Shown one piece after another: positions 8,294 to 16,855 of a stretch of 42,859 nt of DNA; positions within the stretch are counted from its first letter, which is position 1; the number at the start of each line of letters is the position of its first letter. The position numbers were made by a program, and so were the translations under genes. Location of the stretch: the NCBI RefSeq assembly GCF_001700515.1, contig NZ_MAUD01000201.1, positions 1-42,859 of the forward strand. Reading direction: 5' to 3'. Source of the stretch: Streptomyces lushanensis. GTDB lineage: Bacteria; Actinomycetota; Actinomycetes; Streptomycetales; Streptomycetaceae. Below the pieces are notes generated by a model. That model was not told the origin of the DNA and did no database searches. It saw nothing but the letters and a program-made list of their open reading frames with translations.

Positions 8294-9733
8294 TCAGGCG
8301 TCGAGCGAGGTCATCACATGCTTGATGCGCGTGTAGTCGTCGAAGCCGTACGCGGACAGGTCCTTGCCGTAGCCGGACTTCTTGAACCCGCCGTGGGGCA
8401 TCTCCGCGACCAGCGGGATATGGGTGTTGATCCATACGCACCCGAAGTCCAGGGCCTTCGACATCCGCATCGCACGCGCGTGGTCCCTCGTCCACACCGA
8501 GGAGGCGAGGGCGTAGTCGATGCCGTTCGCGTACTCCAGCGCCTGCGCCTCGTCCGTGAAGGACTGGACGGTGATGACCGGGCCGAAGACCTCGTTCTGG
8601 ATGATCTCGTCGTCCTGCTTGAGCCCGGAGACGACGGTCGGCGCGTAGAAGTAGCCCTTCTCCCCGACCTGATTGCCGCCGGTCTGCACCTTGGCGTGCG
8701 CGGGCAGCCGCTCGATGAAGCCGGAGACCCGCTTGAGCTGGTTGGCGTTGTTGAGCGGCCCGTACAGCACGTCCTCGTCGTCCGCGGCACCGGTCCTGGT
8801 CTCGGACGCGGCCTTGGCCAGCGCCGCCACGAACTCGTCGTGGATCGACTCGTGCACCAGGACCCGGGTGGCGGCCGTACAGTCCTGGCCCGCGTTGAAG
8901 TAGCCCGCCACCGCGATGTCCTCGACGGCCTTGGCGATGTCCACGTCCTCGAACACCACCACCGGAGCCTTGCCGCCCAGCTCCAGATGGACCCGCTTGA
9001 CGTCCTTGGCCGCGGAGCCGGCGACCTCCATCCCGGCCCGCACGGAACCGGTGATGGACGCCATCGCCGGGACCGGGTGCTCGACCATCGCCCGGCCGCT
9101 GTCGCGGTCGCCGCAGATGACGTTGAAGACGCCCTTGGGGGCGATCGCGCCGATGATCTCCGCCATCAGCAGGGTGGAGACCGGCGTGGTGTCCGACGGC
9201 TTGAGCACCACGGTGTTCCCCGCGGCGAGGGCCGGTGCGAACTTCCACACGGCCATCATCATCGGGTAGTTCCAGGGCGCGACCTGGGCGCAGACACCGA
9301 CCGGCTCACGGCGGACGATCGAGGTGAAGCCCTCCATGTACTCGCCGGCCGAGCGGCCTTCGAGCATCCGGGCCGCGCCCGCGAAGAAGCGGATCTGGTC
9401 CACCATCGGCGGGATCTCTTCGGTACGGGTGAGCTCCAGCGGCTTGCCGGTGTTCTCGGACTCGGCGGCGATCAGTTCCTCGGCGCGCTCCTCGATGGCG
9501 TCCGCGATCTTCAGCAGTACCTTCTGCCGCTCCGCCGGGGTGGTGTCGCGCCAGCCGGGGAAGGCGGCCGCGGCGGCCTCCATGGCGGCGTCGACATCGG
9601 CCTGTCCCGAGAGCGGGGAGGTCGCGTACACCTCGCCCGTGGCCGGGTTGACCACCTCGATGGTCCGCCCGTCGGCGGCGTCCCGGAACTCCCCGTTGAT
9701 GTAGTTGCGCAGCCGGCGCACCTCGGTGGTCAC
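8294..9733 (-). CDS. Gamma-aminobutyraldehyde dehydrogenase, second paralogue
   Basis: The 479-residue aldehyde dehydrogenase carries the catalytic Cys285 in NAGQDCTAATR, the base Glu251 in VHLELGGKAP and the substrate-pocket Asn in APWNYPMMMA. It probably oxidises an aminoaldehyde made by the neighbouring aminotransferase. It resembles the 2419-3936 enzyme throughout, including the ends (MPHGGFKKSGYGKDLS here, MPHGGYKASGFGKDMS there). GTG 9733 follows GGAGG by 7 bases; GTG 9739 would add two residues. The gene is divergent from the Lrp regulator, with an intergenic region holding an element shared with the first dehydrogenase operon. A strong hairpin ends the unit, so it appears monocistronic. 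Confidence 0.92.
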   Translation of the reverse strand: MTTEVRRLRNYINGEFRDAADGRTIEVVNPATGEVYATSPLSGQADVDAAMEAAAAAFPGWRDTTPAERQKVLLKIADAIEERAEELIAAESENTGKPLELTRTEEIPPMVDQIRFFAGAARMLEGRSAGEYMEGFTSIVRREPVGVCAQVAPWNYPMMMAVWKFAPALAAGNTVVLKPSDTTPVSTLLMAEIIGAIAPKGVFNVICGDRDSGRAMVEHPVPAMASITGSVRAGMEVAGSAAKDVKRVHLELGGKAPVVVFEDVDIAKAVEDIAVAGYFNAGQDCTAATRVLVHESIHDEFVAALAKAASETRTGAADDEDVLYGPLNNANQLKRVSGFIERLPAHAKVQTGGNQVGEKGYFYAPTVVSGLKQDDEIIQNEVFGPVITVQSFTDEAQALEYANGIDYALASSVWTRDHARAMRMSKALDFGCVWINTHIPLVAEMPHGGFKKSGYGKDLSAYGFDDYTRIKHVMTSLDA

Positions 9734-9841
9734 TGCCACCCCTCCTCCTGGTCGCTCATGCTCGGATGTCCGATGGGTGAGACACCCCAACCCTAGTCCT
9801 TCGGCCGACGCTTTCGACAGGCCAACCCCCCGGGAACTTCG

Positions 9842-9877
9842 GATTCAGTGAGATAGCAGCCCTTCAACAACGAATAT
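9842..9877 (-). promoter_or_regulatory. Candidate promoter/operator of the second dehydrogenase gene, matching the first
   Basis: On the minus strand TTGTTG (9870-9865) is followed after 17 bp by TGAATC (9847-9842), the same geometry as at 3985-4013. The flanking sequence CAACAACGAATA (9865-9876) resembles CAACAACGGAAT at the first operon. The site is between this gene and the divergent Lrp regulator gene. The -10 match is weak; the shared TTGTTG element is the stronger evidence. Confidence 0.45.
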
Positions 9878-9918
9878 CATCGCTGGAGGGTTGCGGGACG
9901 GAGGAGTCGCAGTGCACA

Positions 9919-10443
9919 GTGAGGCGCGTGGCCAGTCGTAGCGCAGACTCCAGATCAGACTCCGGGCCCGGTTCCAGGACCGGGAACGGGGCGTCGTCGT
10001 CGATCGACGCCGTCTCCCTCGCCATCATCGAACAGCTCCAGGAGGACGGACGGCGGCCCTACGCGGCGATCGGCAAGGCCGTCGGACTCTCCGAGGCGGC
10101 CGTGCGCCAGCGCGTCCAGAAGCTGCTCGACCAGGGCGTGATGCAGATCGTCGCCGTGACCGATCCGCTCACCGTGGGCTTCCGGCGGCAGGCGATGGTC
10201 GGGATCAATGTCGAGGGCGACATGGAGACGGTCGCGGACGCCCTGGCGGCCATGGACGAATGCGAGTACGTGGTGATGACCGCGGGCTCGTTCGATCTGA
10301 TGGTGGAGATCGTCTGCGAGGACGACGACCACCTGCTGGAAGTGATCAACCGAAGGATCCGCGCGCTCCCCGGCGTGCGCTCCACCGAGAGTTTCGTCTA
10401 TCTGAAGCTGAAGAAGCAGACCTATATGTGGGGAACCCGATAG
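9919..10443 (+). CDS. Lrp/AsnC family transcriptional regulator
   Basis: This regulator of about 174 residues has an N-terminal winged helix-turn-helix (IDAVSLAIIEQLQEDGRRPY, then IGKAVGLSEAAVRQRVQKLL). A C-terminal RAM/AsnC ligand-binding domain follows (VGINVEGDMETVADAL, YVVMTAGSFDLMVEIVC, PGVRSTESFVYLKL). Such proteins sense amino acids or related small molecules and bind DNA as dimers or octamers. The N-terminal 30 residues are Ser/Arg-rich and the start is uncertain: GTG 9919 and GTG 9928 are both possible. The gene is divergent from an aldehyde dehydrogenase and two bases upstream of an aminotransferase. It is probably the local regulator of polyamine catabolism, which is an inference from position. 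Confidence 0.9.
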   Translation: MRRVASRSADSRSDSGPGSRTGNGASSSIDAVSLAIIEQLQEDGRRPYAAIGKAVGLSEAAVRQRVQKLLDQGVMQIVAVTDPLTVGFRRQAMVGINVEGDMETVADALAAMDECEYVVMTAGSFDLMVEIVCEDDDHLLEVINRRIRALPGVRSTESFVYLKLKKQTYMWGTR

Positions 10444-10445
10444 CC

Positions 10446-11807
10446 GTGAGCAAGGACCTCTCCAAGACCGCGTACGACCACCTGTGGATGCACTTCACCC
10501 GCATGTCGTCCTACGAGAACGCACCCGTGCCCACCATCGTGCGTGGCGAGGGCACCTACATCTACGACGACAAGGGCAAGCGCTACCTCGACGGTCTCTC
10601 CGGGCTGTTCGTGGTCAACGCCGGCCACGGCCGCCACGAGCTGGCCGAGACCGCCTACAAGCAGGGCCAGGAGCTGGCGTTCTTCCCGGTGTGGTCCTAC
10701 GCCCACCCGAAGGCGGTCGAGCTGGCCGAACGGCTCGCCCACTACGCGCCCGGCGATCTCAACAAGGTCTTCTTCACCACCGGCGGCGGCGAGGCGGTCG
10801 AGACCGCCTGGAAGCTCGCCAAGCAGTACTTCAAGCTGACCGGCAAGCCGACCAAGTACAAGGTGATCTCACGCGCCGTCGCCTACCACGGCACCCCGCA
10901 GGGCGCCCTGTCGATCACCGGCCTGCCGGCCCTGAAGGCGCCGTTCGAGCCGCTCGTCCCGGGTGCGCACAAGGTCCCGAACACCAACATCTACCGCGCG
11001 CCGATCCATGGCGACGATCCCGAGGCCTTCGGCCGCTGGGCCGCCGACCAGATCGAGCAGCAGATCCTCTTCGAGGGCCCCGAGACGGTCGCGGCCGTCT
11101 TCCTGGAGCCGGTGCAGAACGCGGGCGGCTGTTTCCCTCCGCCGCCCGGCTACTTCCGCCGGGTCCGTGAGATCTGCGACCAGTACGACGTCCTGCTCGT
11201 CTCCGACGAGGTCATCTGCGCCTTCGGCCGGCTCGGCACGATGTTCGCGTGCGACAAGTTCGACTACGTACCGGACATGATCACCTGCGCCAAGGGCATG
11301 ACGTCGGGCTACTCCCCGATCGGCGCCTGCATCGTCTCCGACCGGCTCGCCGAGCCGTTCTACCAGGGCGACAACACCTTCCTGCACGGCTACACCTTCG
11401 GCGGCCACCCGGTCTCGGCCGCGGTCGGTCTGGCGAACCTCGACATCTTCGAGCGCGAGGGCCTCAACCAGCATGTTCTCGACAACGAGGGCACGTTCTT
11501 CGACACCCTGAAGAAGCTGCACGATCTGCCGATCGTCGGCGACGTGCGCGGCAACGGTTTCTTCTACGGCATCGAGCTGGTCAAGGACAAGGCCACCAAG
11601 GAGACGTTCACGGACGAGGAGACGGAGCGCGTCCTCTACGGCTTCCTCTCCAAGGAGCTGTACGAGAACGGGCTGTACTGCCGCGCCGACGACCGTGGCG
11701 ACCCGGTCGTCCAGCTCGCGCCGCCGCTGATCTCCGACCGGTCGACCTTCGACGAGATCGAGGGGATTCTGCGCTCGGTGCTGACGGAGGCCTGGACGAA
11801 GCTGTGA
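10446..11807 (+). CDS. Class III aminotransferase, probably a polyamine (putrescine/diamine) transaminase
   Basis: The 453-residue PLP enzyme has the Schiff-base Lys283 in TCAKGMTSGYSPIG, the PLP-contacting Asp254 in VSDEVICAFGR, and the Gly-rich motif FFTTGGGEAVETAWKLA. It belongs to the omega-aminotransferase family that includes putrescine-pyruvate transaminases and GABA transaminases. The neighbouring aminobutyraldehyde dehydrogenase and Lrp genes favour a polyamine donor, with the aldehyde product passed to the dehydrogenase. It starts at GTG 10446, two bases after the Lrp stop, so the two are probably one transcript. A 17-bp stem hairpin follows downstream. Beta-alanine or GABA activity cannot be excluded. 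Confidence 0.9.
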   Translation: MSKDLSKTAYDHLWMHFTRMSSYENAPVPTIVRGEGTYIYDDKGKRYLDGLSGLFVVNAGHGRHELAETAYKQGQELAFFPVWSYAHPKAVELAERLAHYAPGDLNKVFFTTGGGEAVETAWKLAKQYFKLTGKPTKYKVISRAVAYHGTPQGALSITGLPALKAPFEPLVPGAHKVPNTNIYRAPIHGDDPEAFGRWAADQIEQQILFEGPETVAAVFLEPVQNAGGCFPPPPGYFRRVREICDQYDVLLVSDEVICAFGRLGTMFACDKFDYVPDMITCAKGMTSGYSPIGACIVSDRLAEPFYQGDNTFLHGYTFGGHPVSAAVGLANLDIFEREGLNQHVLDNEGTFFDTLKKLHDLPIVGDVRGNGFFYGIELVKDKATKETFTDEETERVLYGFLSKELYENGLYCRADDRGDPVVQLAPPLISDRSTFDEIEGILRSVLTEAWTKL

Positions 11808-11891
11808 CGGCGAGCCCCGCGCCGCCGCGGACGTGTACCACGCTCCGGCGGTCCGGTGGACCGGGCCGCGATTGACCGGACCACCCGCATG

Positions 11892-11939
11892 ACGGCCCGG
11901 GTGCCGCCTTTCGAGTGAGAAGGGCGGCACCCGGGCCGT
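11892..11939 (+). terminator. Terminator after the lrp-aminotransferase operon
   Basis: A perfect 17-bp stem (11892-11908 with 11923-11939) and a 14-base loop begin 85 bp after the aminotransferase stop. It separates this unit from the ABC pair at 12052. Confidence 0.75.
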
Positions 11940-12051
11940 GTGCTGTCCGCTCACCCCGTTCCGAATACCTAGCGTGCCCTGTGACCGATCGTCGCCGCCT
12001 TCGTTCACCCGGACGGCGGAGGTAAGTCCGATCAGAACCGAGGTGTACGCC

Positions 12052-12780
12052 ATGGTGGCCCCGCCTGACAACGACGTGCTCTGGGCGCGTTCCCTGACCT
12101 ACTCCCACAATGGATCGCCCGCGCTCGACGGTGTCTCGCTCGGCGTGCGCGAGGGCGAGATCCTCGCCGTGTACGGCCCGCGCGGCAGCGGAAAAACGAC
12201 TCTTCTGCGCTGCCTGTCGGGTCAGCTCGTCCCGCAGGAGGGCGAGGTCTGGTTCAACGACTCGCCCGTCCACACCATGAGCGCGGTCGTCCGCGAACGG
12301 CTCCGCAGGGACCGCTTCAGCTGGATCGACCCCGCTCCCGCGCTGGTGCCCGAGTTGAGCGCGTGGGAGAACGCGGCGCTCCCGCTGCTGCTGCGCGGCG
12401 CCCCGCACCGCGTCGCCAAGACCGCCGCGATGGAGTGGCTGGACCGCCTCGACATCGGTGACTGCGCCAGGAAGCGTCCGTACGCCCTGCTCCAGGCCCA
12501 GCGCCAGCGGATCGCGGTCGCCCGCGCCCTGGTCACCACGCCCGCGGTGCTCTTCGCCGACGAGCCGACGGCCCCGCTGCACCGTACGGACCGGGCCCAG
12601 GTGATCCGTACGCTGACCACCGCGGCCCGTACGCACAACATCACCGTCGTCCTGGCCACCCTGGACGAGGAGGTCGCGGCGCTCGCCGACCGTACGGTCC
12701 CCCTGGTGGACGGACGCCGGGTCAGCTCCCTGGGGCCCTCCGAGGCGGAAGGTCAGGCCGCGTGCTCGCTCTCCGTCTAG
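12052..12780 (+). CDS. ABC transporter ATP-binding protein with degenerate catalytic motifs
   Basis: The 242-residue protein has the ABC-ATPase fold of the LolD/MacB type. Walker A (YGPRGSGKTT, about residue 43) and Walker B with its Glu (VLFADEPT) are intact. Other conserved elements are not. The Q-loop glutamine region reads FSWIDPAPAL, the LSGGQ signature reads LLQAQRQR, the D-loop reads APLHRTD, and the switch histidine region reads LATLDEEVA with no His. Normal ATP hydrolysis is therefore doubtful. ATG 12052 follows GAGG. The stop overlaps the start of a membrane protein gene (12762), so the two are surely one complex. The substrate is unknown. Confidence 0.85.
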   Translation: MVAPPDNDVLWARSLTYSHNGSPALDGVSLGVREGEILAVYGPRGSGKTTLLRCLSGQLVPQEGEVWFNDSPVHTMSAVVRERLRRDRFSWIDPAPALVPELSAWENAALPLLLRGAPHRVAKTAAMEWLDRLDIGDCARKRPYALLQAQRQRIAVARALVTTPAVLFADEPTAPLHRTDRAQVIRTLTTAARTHNITVVLATLDEEVAALADRTVPLVDGRRVSSLGPSEAEGQAACSLSV

Positions 12781-13910
12781 GCCGTGGCGCCCGCCCCCTG
12801 GCCCTGCTGCGCCGTCTGCTGGTCGTGGCGGCGTCCGCCGGGGTCGGCTTTCTCCTGCTGTGCACGCTGGGCTGGGCGATGAAACATCCGGTCGGCTCCC
12901 TGCCACGGCTGCTGTGGTGTCTGATTCCGCTGGCGGCGACGGTGCAGCTCGCGGTCGCGGTCGCCCGTACCGATCCCGGCACCCGGCCACGCACCGGACT
13001 ATCGGCGGTGGGGCTCGGCCCGGCCCGGCTGACCACACTGGCCGCCACCTCGACCGCCGTCTCCTGCACCCTGGGCAGCGTGGTGGCGCTGCTGTGCTTC
13101 CTGCGTCTGCGGAGCGATCTGACCGGGACGCTCTTCGCCGGGCAGGCGGCGGACCTCCTCGCCAGGAACCAGCCGCTCCCGCTGGCCGCCGTGCTGACGC
13201 TGCTGGCACTGGTGCCGACGTTCGCGACGGCGGCGACCGGACTGGTGATGCGGCGGCACACCCGCAGGACCGCCCGTCCCGCGGAGAGTACGGACCCGGC
13301 GCCCGCGCCGACCGGACTGCCCTGGGGAGTCGCCCTCACCACGGCGGGCCTGGCGATCGAGACCTACGCGAGCCGAGGAGGCGGCGGATCCACGCCGCCG
13401 CTGCCGGGCCGCTTCGACGGCAGTTCGGCCGGGGTGCTGGCGGGCTGGTCGCTGACGGCCGTCGGGCTGGCCCTGGCCGGTCCCGGCATCACCTATCTCT
13501 GCGGGCGGCTGCTCCAGACCGTGCGTCCCGGCGCGATCCGGCTGCTGGCGGGCCGCACGCTGATGGCCGAGGCCCATGGGATCGGCCGTCCGCTGGGCGT
13601 CCTGTGCGCGGTGCTCTCGGGTGTGTTCGCCGCCAACTCCCTCTACGGACCCCGGGACGAGCCTCCCTTCGGCCCGCTCACCGGCCTCGGCGCGGCCCTG
13701 GTCATCGGCTGTACGGCGGCCACCCTGCTGACCGCCGCCCTGGAGACACGGCAGGCCCGGGTCCCCACCACCACGACCCTGCACCATCTGGGCGCCCACG
13801 CCGGACTGCTGCGTACGGCCGCGGCGGTACGGGCGACCGCGATCCTGGCGATCTTCGCCCCACTGACCTGGATGGTGGCGGCCCTGGCGGCGGTCCCGCT
13901 GACGACGTAG
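12762..13910 (+). CDS. Predicted ABC transporter permease (polytopic membrane protein)
   Basis: This 382-residue protein is translated from GTG 12762, inside the last codons of the ATPase gene, so it is translationally coupled to it. It has several hydrophobic segments: LLVVAASAGVGFLLLCTLGW near residue 25, LLWCLIPLAATVQLAVAVA, AVLTLLALVPTFATAATGLV, GWSLTAVGLALAGPGI, LGVLCAVLSGVFAANSL, LGAALVIGCTAATLLTAAL and a final AILAIFAPLTWMVAALAAV. The size and the ATPase partner suggest an FtsX/MacB-like permease without a recognisable MacB periplasmic domain. There is no further sequence clue to its substrate. Two hairpins follow the stop. Confidence 0.75.
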   Translation: MLALRLGRGARPLALLRRLLVVAASAGVGFLLLCTLGWAMKHPVGSLPRLLWCLIPLAATVQLAVAVARTDPGTRPRTGLSAVGLGPARLTTLAATSTAVSCTLGSVVALLCFLRLRSDLTGTLFAGQAADLLARNQPLPLAAVLTLLALVPTFATAATGLVMRRHTRRTARPAESTDPAPAPTGLPWGVALTTAGLAIETYASRGGGGSTPPLPGRFDGSSAGVLAGWSLTAVGLALAGPGITYLCGRLLQTVRPGAIRLLAGRTLMAEAHGIGRPLGVLCAVLSGVFAANSLYGPRDEPPFGPLTGLGAALVIGCTAATLLTAALETRQARVPTTTTLHHLGAHAGLLRTAAAVRATAILAIFAPLTWMVAALAAVPLTT

Positions 13911-13918
13911 GCCAGAAG

Positions 13919-13992
13919 CCCGCCGTCCCGTCCGGGACCGGACGGCGGGGGCCGGGAGTGTGCGGGGCCGGGGATCGACTCCCCGGCCCCGC
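13919..13992. terminator. Double hairpin between two convergent genes
   Basis: One hairpin has a 10-bp stem (13919-13928 with 13940-13949). The second has a 12-bp stem (13962-13973 with 13981-13992) and a 7-base loop. Together they fill the gap between the permease stop (13910) and the stop of the convergent glycosyltransferase gene (14001), so they can end transcription from both sides. Confidence 0.75.
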
Positions 13993-14000
13993 GGCCGTTC

Positions 14001-15728
14001 TCACCCCGCGTCGTCGCACGCGGCGGCCGATCTGGCGTACAGCGTCACCTGCGCTCCCCGGACCCGCTCCCGCGCGCAGGCGTGGAAGTACGTACGGAGC
14101 ACCGCGCGCTTCACCGCTTCCCGTGCCACGGCGTCCTCGGGCTCGCCCGGCGGATCGCTCAGCACCACGATGCGCGGTGTGGACAGCATCCGTGCGCGGA
14201 TACGGTCGGCGGACATCTCCTCGCCCTGGAGAGAACCGGACGCGGCCGGGCTCTCTTGGAGGGCCAGATCGTCCAGGGTGTCGAAGGGGCCGGTGGAGGA
14301 GAGCTTCCACTCACGGCGCCGCGCGGGGGTGAACATCACCCCGTCCCCGTCGGCGGAGACCTCTTCGACCGCCTTCCCTATGGCCGTCAGATCGTCCTTA
14401 CGGCTCTCGGGCGTCCGCAACTGCCGGCTGACAGGGACCAGGACGAGCGCGAGTACGGCCATCAGCCCGGCCAGGGCGGCGACACGGACGGCAGGGCGGT
14501 GCGCGCCGCCCGGGTGGTGCGCGCCACCGGTGCCGGGCCACCGGCGCGACCTCAGCAGCCGGTCCAGCGTGGTGCCGAGCAGCAGCGCGATGCCCAGATT
14601 GGTGAAGAGCACATACCGGTCGACGTACATGGACGCGTAGAGGGAACCGAGCAGCAGAGCGGCGGTGGGGACCACGGCGAGAGAGAGTCCCACGCTCCGC
14701 ACGACGGCATGGCCAGAGCCCGAGCCGGTGTCCGCGCCCGCGCCGGTGTCCGAGCCCGCGCCGGTGTCCGTGTCCGCGCCGGTGTCCGTGTCCCGGCTCC
14801 GGCCCTTGCCTCCGCCCGTCCCCAGATGTCCGGCGCAGAGCAGGGCGACCAGTGCCCACCCCGCGATCTCGCACCACTCCCCCGCCTTGGGCCGGCCGAT
14901 CCAGGAGACCTGATCGGACTGGCCCATGCTGAAGAGGATCAGCGGAAGCGATCCCGCGAACGCGAGGCCGGCGGCGACGCGCCAGCCCCGTGCGTTCCTC
15001 GGCCCGGGACGGATGACAGCGACCGAGACACCGTGCGCGAACAGCGCGAGTACGGCGAACTCATGGAGCCAGATCGCGGTCAGGCTCACCAGCGAGTAGA
15101 GCGCCCAGCACGTGCGGGACGGTCTGTCGAGCGACCGGACCAGAAGGTAGGTGGACCACGCGACGAGCGCGCACACCATCGCGTAGGAGCGCCCCTCCTG
15201 CGCGTACATCTGGATGTCCGGGACAAGGGCGAAGACCACTCCGCTGAGGACTCCCGCCCGTGCCCCGGCCAGCCGGTGGGCGATGAGCCCGACACACCCC
15301 GCCGCCAGCGCTATGGCGAGTACGGAGGGCAGGCGGAGCGTGAGCAGGCCCCCGTCCCGGAGTCCGAACAGGGCGTGCATGAAGACGTAGTAGAGGCCGT
15401 GGACGGCGTCGGCGTGATGCAGCAGCCGCCAGATCTCGGAAAGACTCCGGTGTGCCACCTGATAGGTCACGGACTCGTCGCGCCACATGGTGCCGTCGCG
15501 CGTGATGCCCCACATGCCCAGGGCGAGGGCGGACGCCGCGGGTATCAGCCCCGCGGCCGGCCGGCCGGGTCCGGGACGCCCGGATATCCGCGGGGGCGAG
15601 GCGCCGTCGGGGCTCTCGGCCGCCGCGGTCCCGGCCGCGGCCTTCTCCTGGAGTTCGATGCCTGACCCCTTCAGCGGATGGAGCGGCCCCCGCGGGGGCT
15701 CCGGACCGTCCCGGCACGGAGGGACCAC
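14001..15728 (-). CDS. Glycosyltransferase family 39-like membrane protein
   Basis: This polytopic protein of up to 575 residues resembles lipid-linked sugar transferases of the ArnT/PMT (GT39) type, which use polyprenyl-phosphate sugars outside the membrane. After the first membrane segment comes MWRDESVTYQVAHRSLSEIW, with the acidic pair after an Arg typical of the first outer loop. Many hydrophobic segments follow (VLAIALAAGCVGLIAHRLAG, LSGVVFALVPDIQMYAQEGR, WALVALLCAGHLG and others). The C-terminal 130 residues are soluble. A low-complexity Asp/Thr/Gly/Ala insert lies in the middle. GTG 15728 has a poor ribosome site and the first 50 residues are atypical, so the true start may be further in. 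Donor and acceptor are unknown. Confidence 0.78.
   Translation of the reverse strand: MVPPCRDGPEPPRGPLHPLKGSGIELQEKAAAGTAAAESPDGASPPRISGRPGPGRPAAGLIPAASALALGMWGITRDGTMWRDESVTYQVAHRSLSEIWRLLHHADAVHGLYYVFMHALFGLRDGGLLTLRLPSVLAIALAAGCVGLIAHRLAGARAGVLSGVVFALVPDIQMYAQEGRSYAMVCALVAWSTYLLVRSLDRPSRTCWALYSLVSLTAIWLHEFAVLALFAHGVSVAVIRPGPRNARGWRVAAGLAFAGSLPLILFSMGQSDQVSWIGRPKAGEWCEIAGWALVALLCAGHLGTGGGKGRSRDTDTGADTDTGAGSDTGAGADTGSGSGHAVVRSVGLSLAVVPTAALLLGSLYASMYVDRYVLFTNLGIALLLGTTLDRLLRSRRWPGTGGAHHPGGAHRPAVRVAALAGLMAVLALVLVPVSRQLRTPESRKDDLTAIGKAVEEVSADGDGVMFTPARRREWKLSSTGPFDTLDDLALQESPAASGSLQGEEMSADRIRARMLSTPRIVVLSDPPGEPEDAVAREAVKRAVLRTYFHACARERVRGAQVTLYARSAAACDDAG
14721..14802. repeat. Short tandem repeat inside the glycosyltransferase gene
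   Basis: Degenerate units of about 12-18 bp built on GCGCCGGTGTCCG are repeated head to tail. They encode an Asp-Thr-Gly-Ala-rich stretch in a soluble loop. All units keep the reading frame. The repeat number probably varies between strains. Confidence 0.7.
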
Positions 15729-15790
15729 GCTACTCGACGCCCGGTCGCCGCACCCCGGAAGCCCGGTGCCCCACGCTCCGGCGCCTCGCC

Positions 15791-16855
15791 CTACGACGGT
15801 CGCCGAAGCCGCGTGTCACGGTCGGGCAGCACCACCACGTCCTCCGCGGCGAACACCACTCCCACCACCGCGCCCTGCCGCGGCGCGTCCCTGAGGCCGC
15901 ACTCGGCCTCAAGAACCGGTCCGCCGCCCGAGGGCCCGTCGGGCCGCAGCAGCACCGCGACCCGGCTGCCGCGGAACGTACGCGCCTCGACCGTGCAGCG
16001 CAGCCCTTCGCCGGGCGCGACCAGCCGTACACCGGCCGGTCTCACCAGCACCGACCGCTCCCCTCGCGCCGATCCTTCCGGCACCGGGATCCGTCCCCAG
16101 ACCGTATCGGCCGCATCGCCCCCCACCGTCGCGTCCACGACGTTGTCGAAGCCGAGGAAGCGCGCCACGAAGGCCGAGGCGGGCCGCTGCCAGACGGCCA
16201 CCGGCGTGCCGGTCTGGGCGACACGCCCGTCCCGCATCACCACGACGCGGTCGGCGAGCGCGAACGCCTCGCCCTGGTCATGGGTGACGGCGAGCACGGT
16301 CGTACCCAACCGTCCGAAGAGACCGCGCAGTTCGACCACCAGCCGCTCGCGCAGGCCGCGGTCGAGCTGGCCGAGCGGCTCGTCCAGCATCAGCAGCCGT
16401 GGCCGGGGAGCCAGCGCACGGGCCAGCGCGACCCGCTGCTGTTCACCGCCGGACAGCTCGGCGACGGCCCGCCGCTCCGCACCCTGCAGTCCGACGAGGT
16501 CGAGCGACTCCGCCACCCGGCCGGTCCGTTCGGCGCGCGGGACCCCGCGCATCCGCAGCCCGAAAGCGACATTGCCACCCACGTCCCGCTGCGGAAAGAG
16601 CTGGTGGTCCTGGAACATCAGCCCGACTCCGCGCCGGTGCACGGGCACTCCCGACTGGTCGGCGCCCTCCAGCAGCACCCGCCCGCCGTCCGGCGGCGTC
16701 AGCCCGGCCACCACACGCAACAGGGTCGACTTGCCGCTCCCGCTCGGCCCCAGCACACACACGGTCTCGTGCTCGGCGATCTCCAGGTCGACCGCGTCGA
16801 GCGCGACCCGGTCACCGAACCGTACGGTGATGTCCGACAAGGTCAGCAGGGCCAT
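15791..16855 (-). CDS. thiQ: Thiamine ABC transporter ATP-binding protein
   Basis: The 354-residue ATPase energises the adjacent thiamine permease. Motifs are Walker A GPSGSGKST, the Q-loop in LMFQDHQLFPQ, the signature LSGGEQQR, Walker B LLMLDEPLGQLD and the switch His in AVTHDQGEA. A TOBE-like C-terminal domain follows (SVLVRPAGVRLVAPG), which makes it longer than E. coli ThiQ and more like FbpC/PotA. ATG 16855 overlaps the permease stop by one base (TGATG), so translation is coupled. The frame extends upstream to 16915, but that part lies within the permease gene. Alone it could be taken for an iron transporter; the TPP riboswitch ahead of the operon argues for thiamine. Confidence 0.9.
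   Translation of the reverse strand: MALLTLSDITVRFGDRVALDAVDLEIAEHETVCVLGPSGSGKSTLLRVVAGLTPPDGGRVLLEGADQSGVPVHRRGVGLMFQDHQLFPQRDVGGNVAFGLRMRGVPRAERTGRVAESLDLVGLQGAERRAVAELSGGEQQRVALARALAPRPRLLMLDEPLGQLDRGLRERLVVELRGLFGRLGTTVLAVTHDQGEAFALADRVVVMRDGRVAQTGTPVAVWQRPASAFVARFLGFDNVVDATVGGDAADTVWGRIPVPEGSARGERSVLVRPAGVRLVAPGEGLRCTVEARTFRGSRVAVLLRPDGPSGGGPVLEAECGLRDAPRQGAVVGVVFAAEDVVVLPDRDTRLRRPS

Noticed and set aside
7982..9796. 604-residue plus-strand frame opposite the second aldehyde dehydrogenase
   Set aside because: Antisense shadow; composition is Arg/Gly/Val/Asp-rich with no recognisable domain.
14082..15665. Plus-strand frame across the glycosyltransferase gene
   Set aside because: Antisense shadow; the minus strand has coherent membrane segments and GT39-like motifs.
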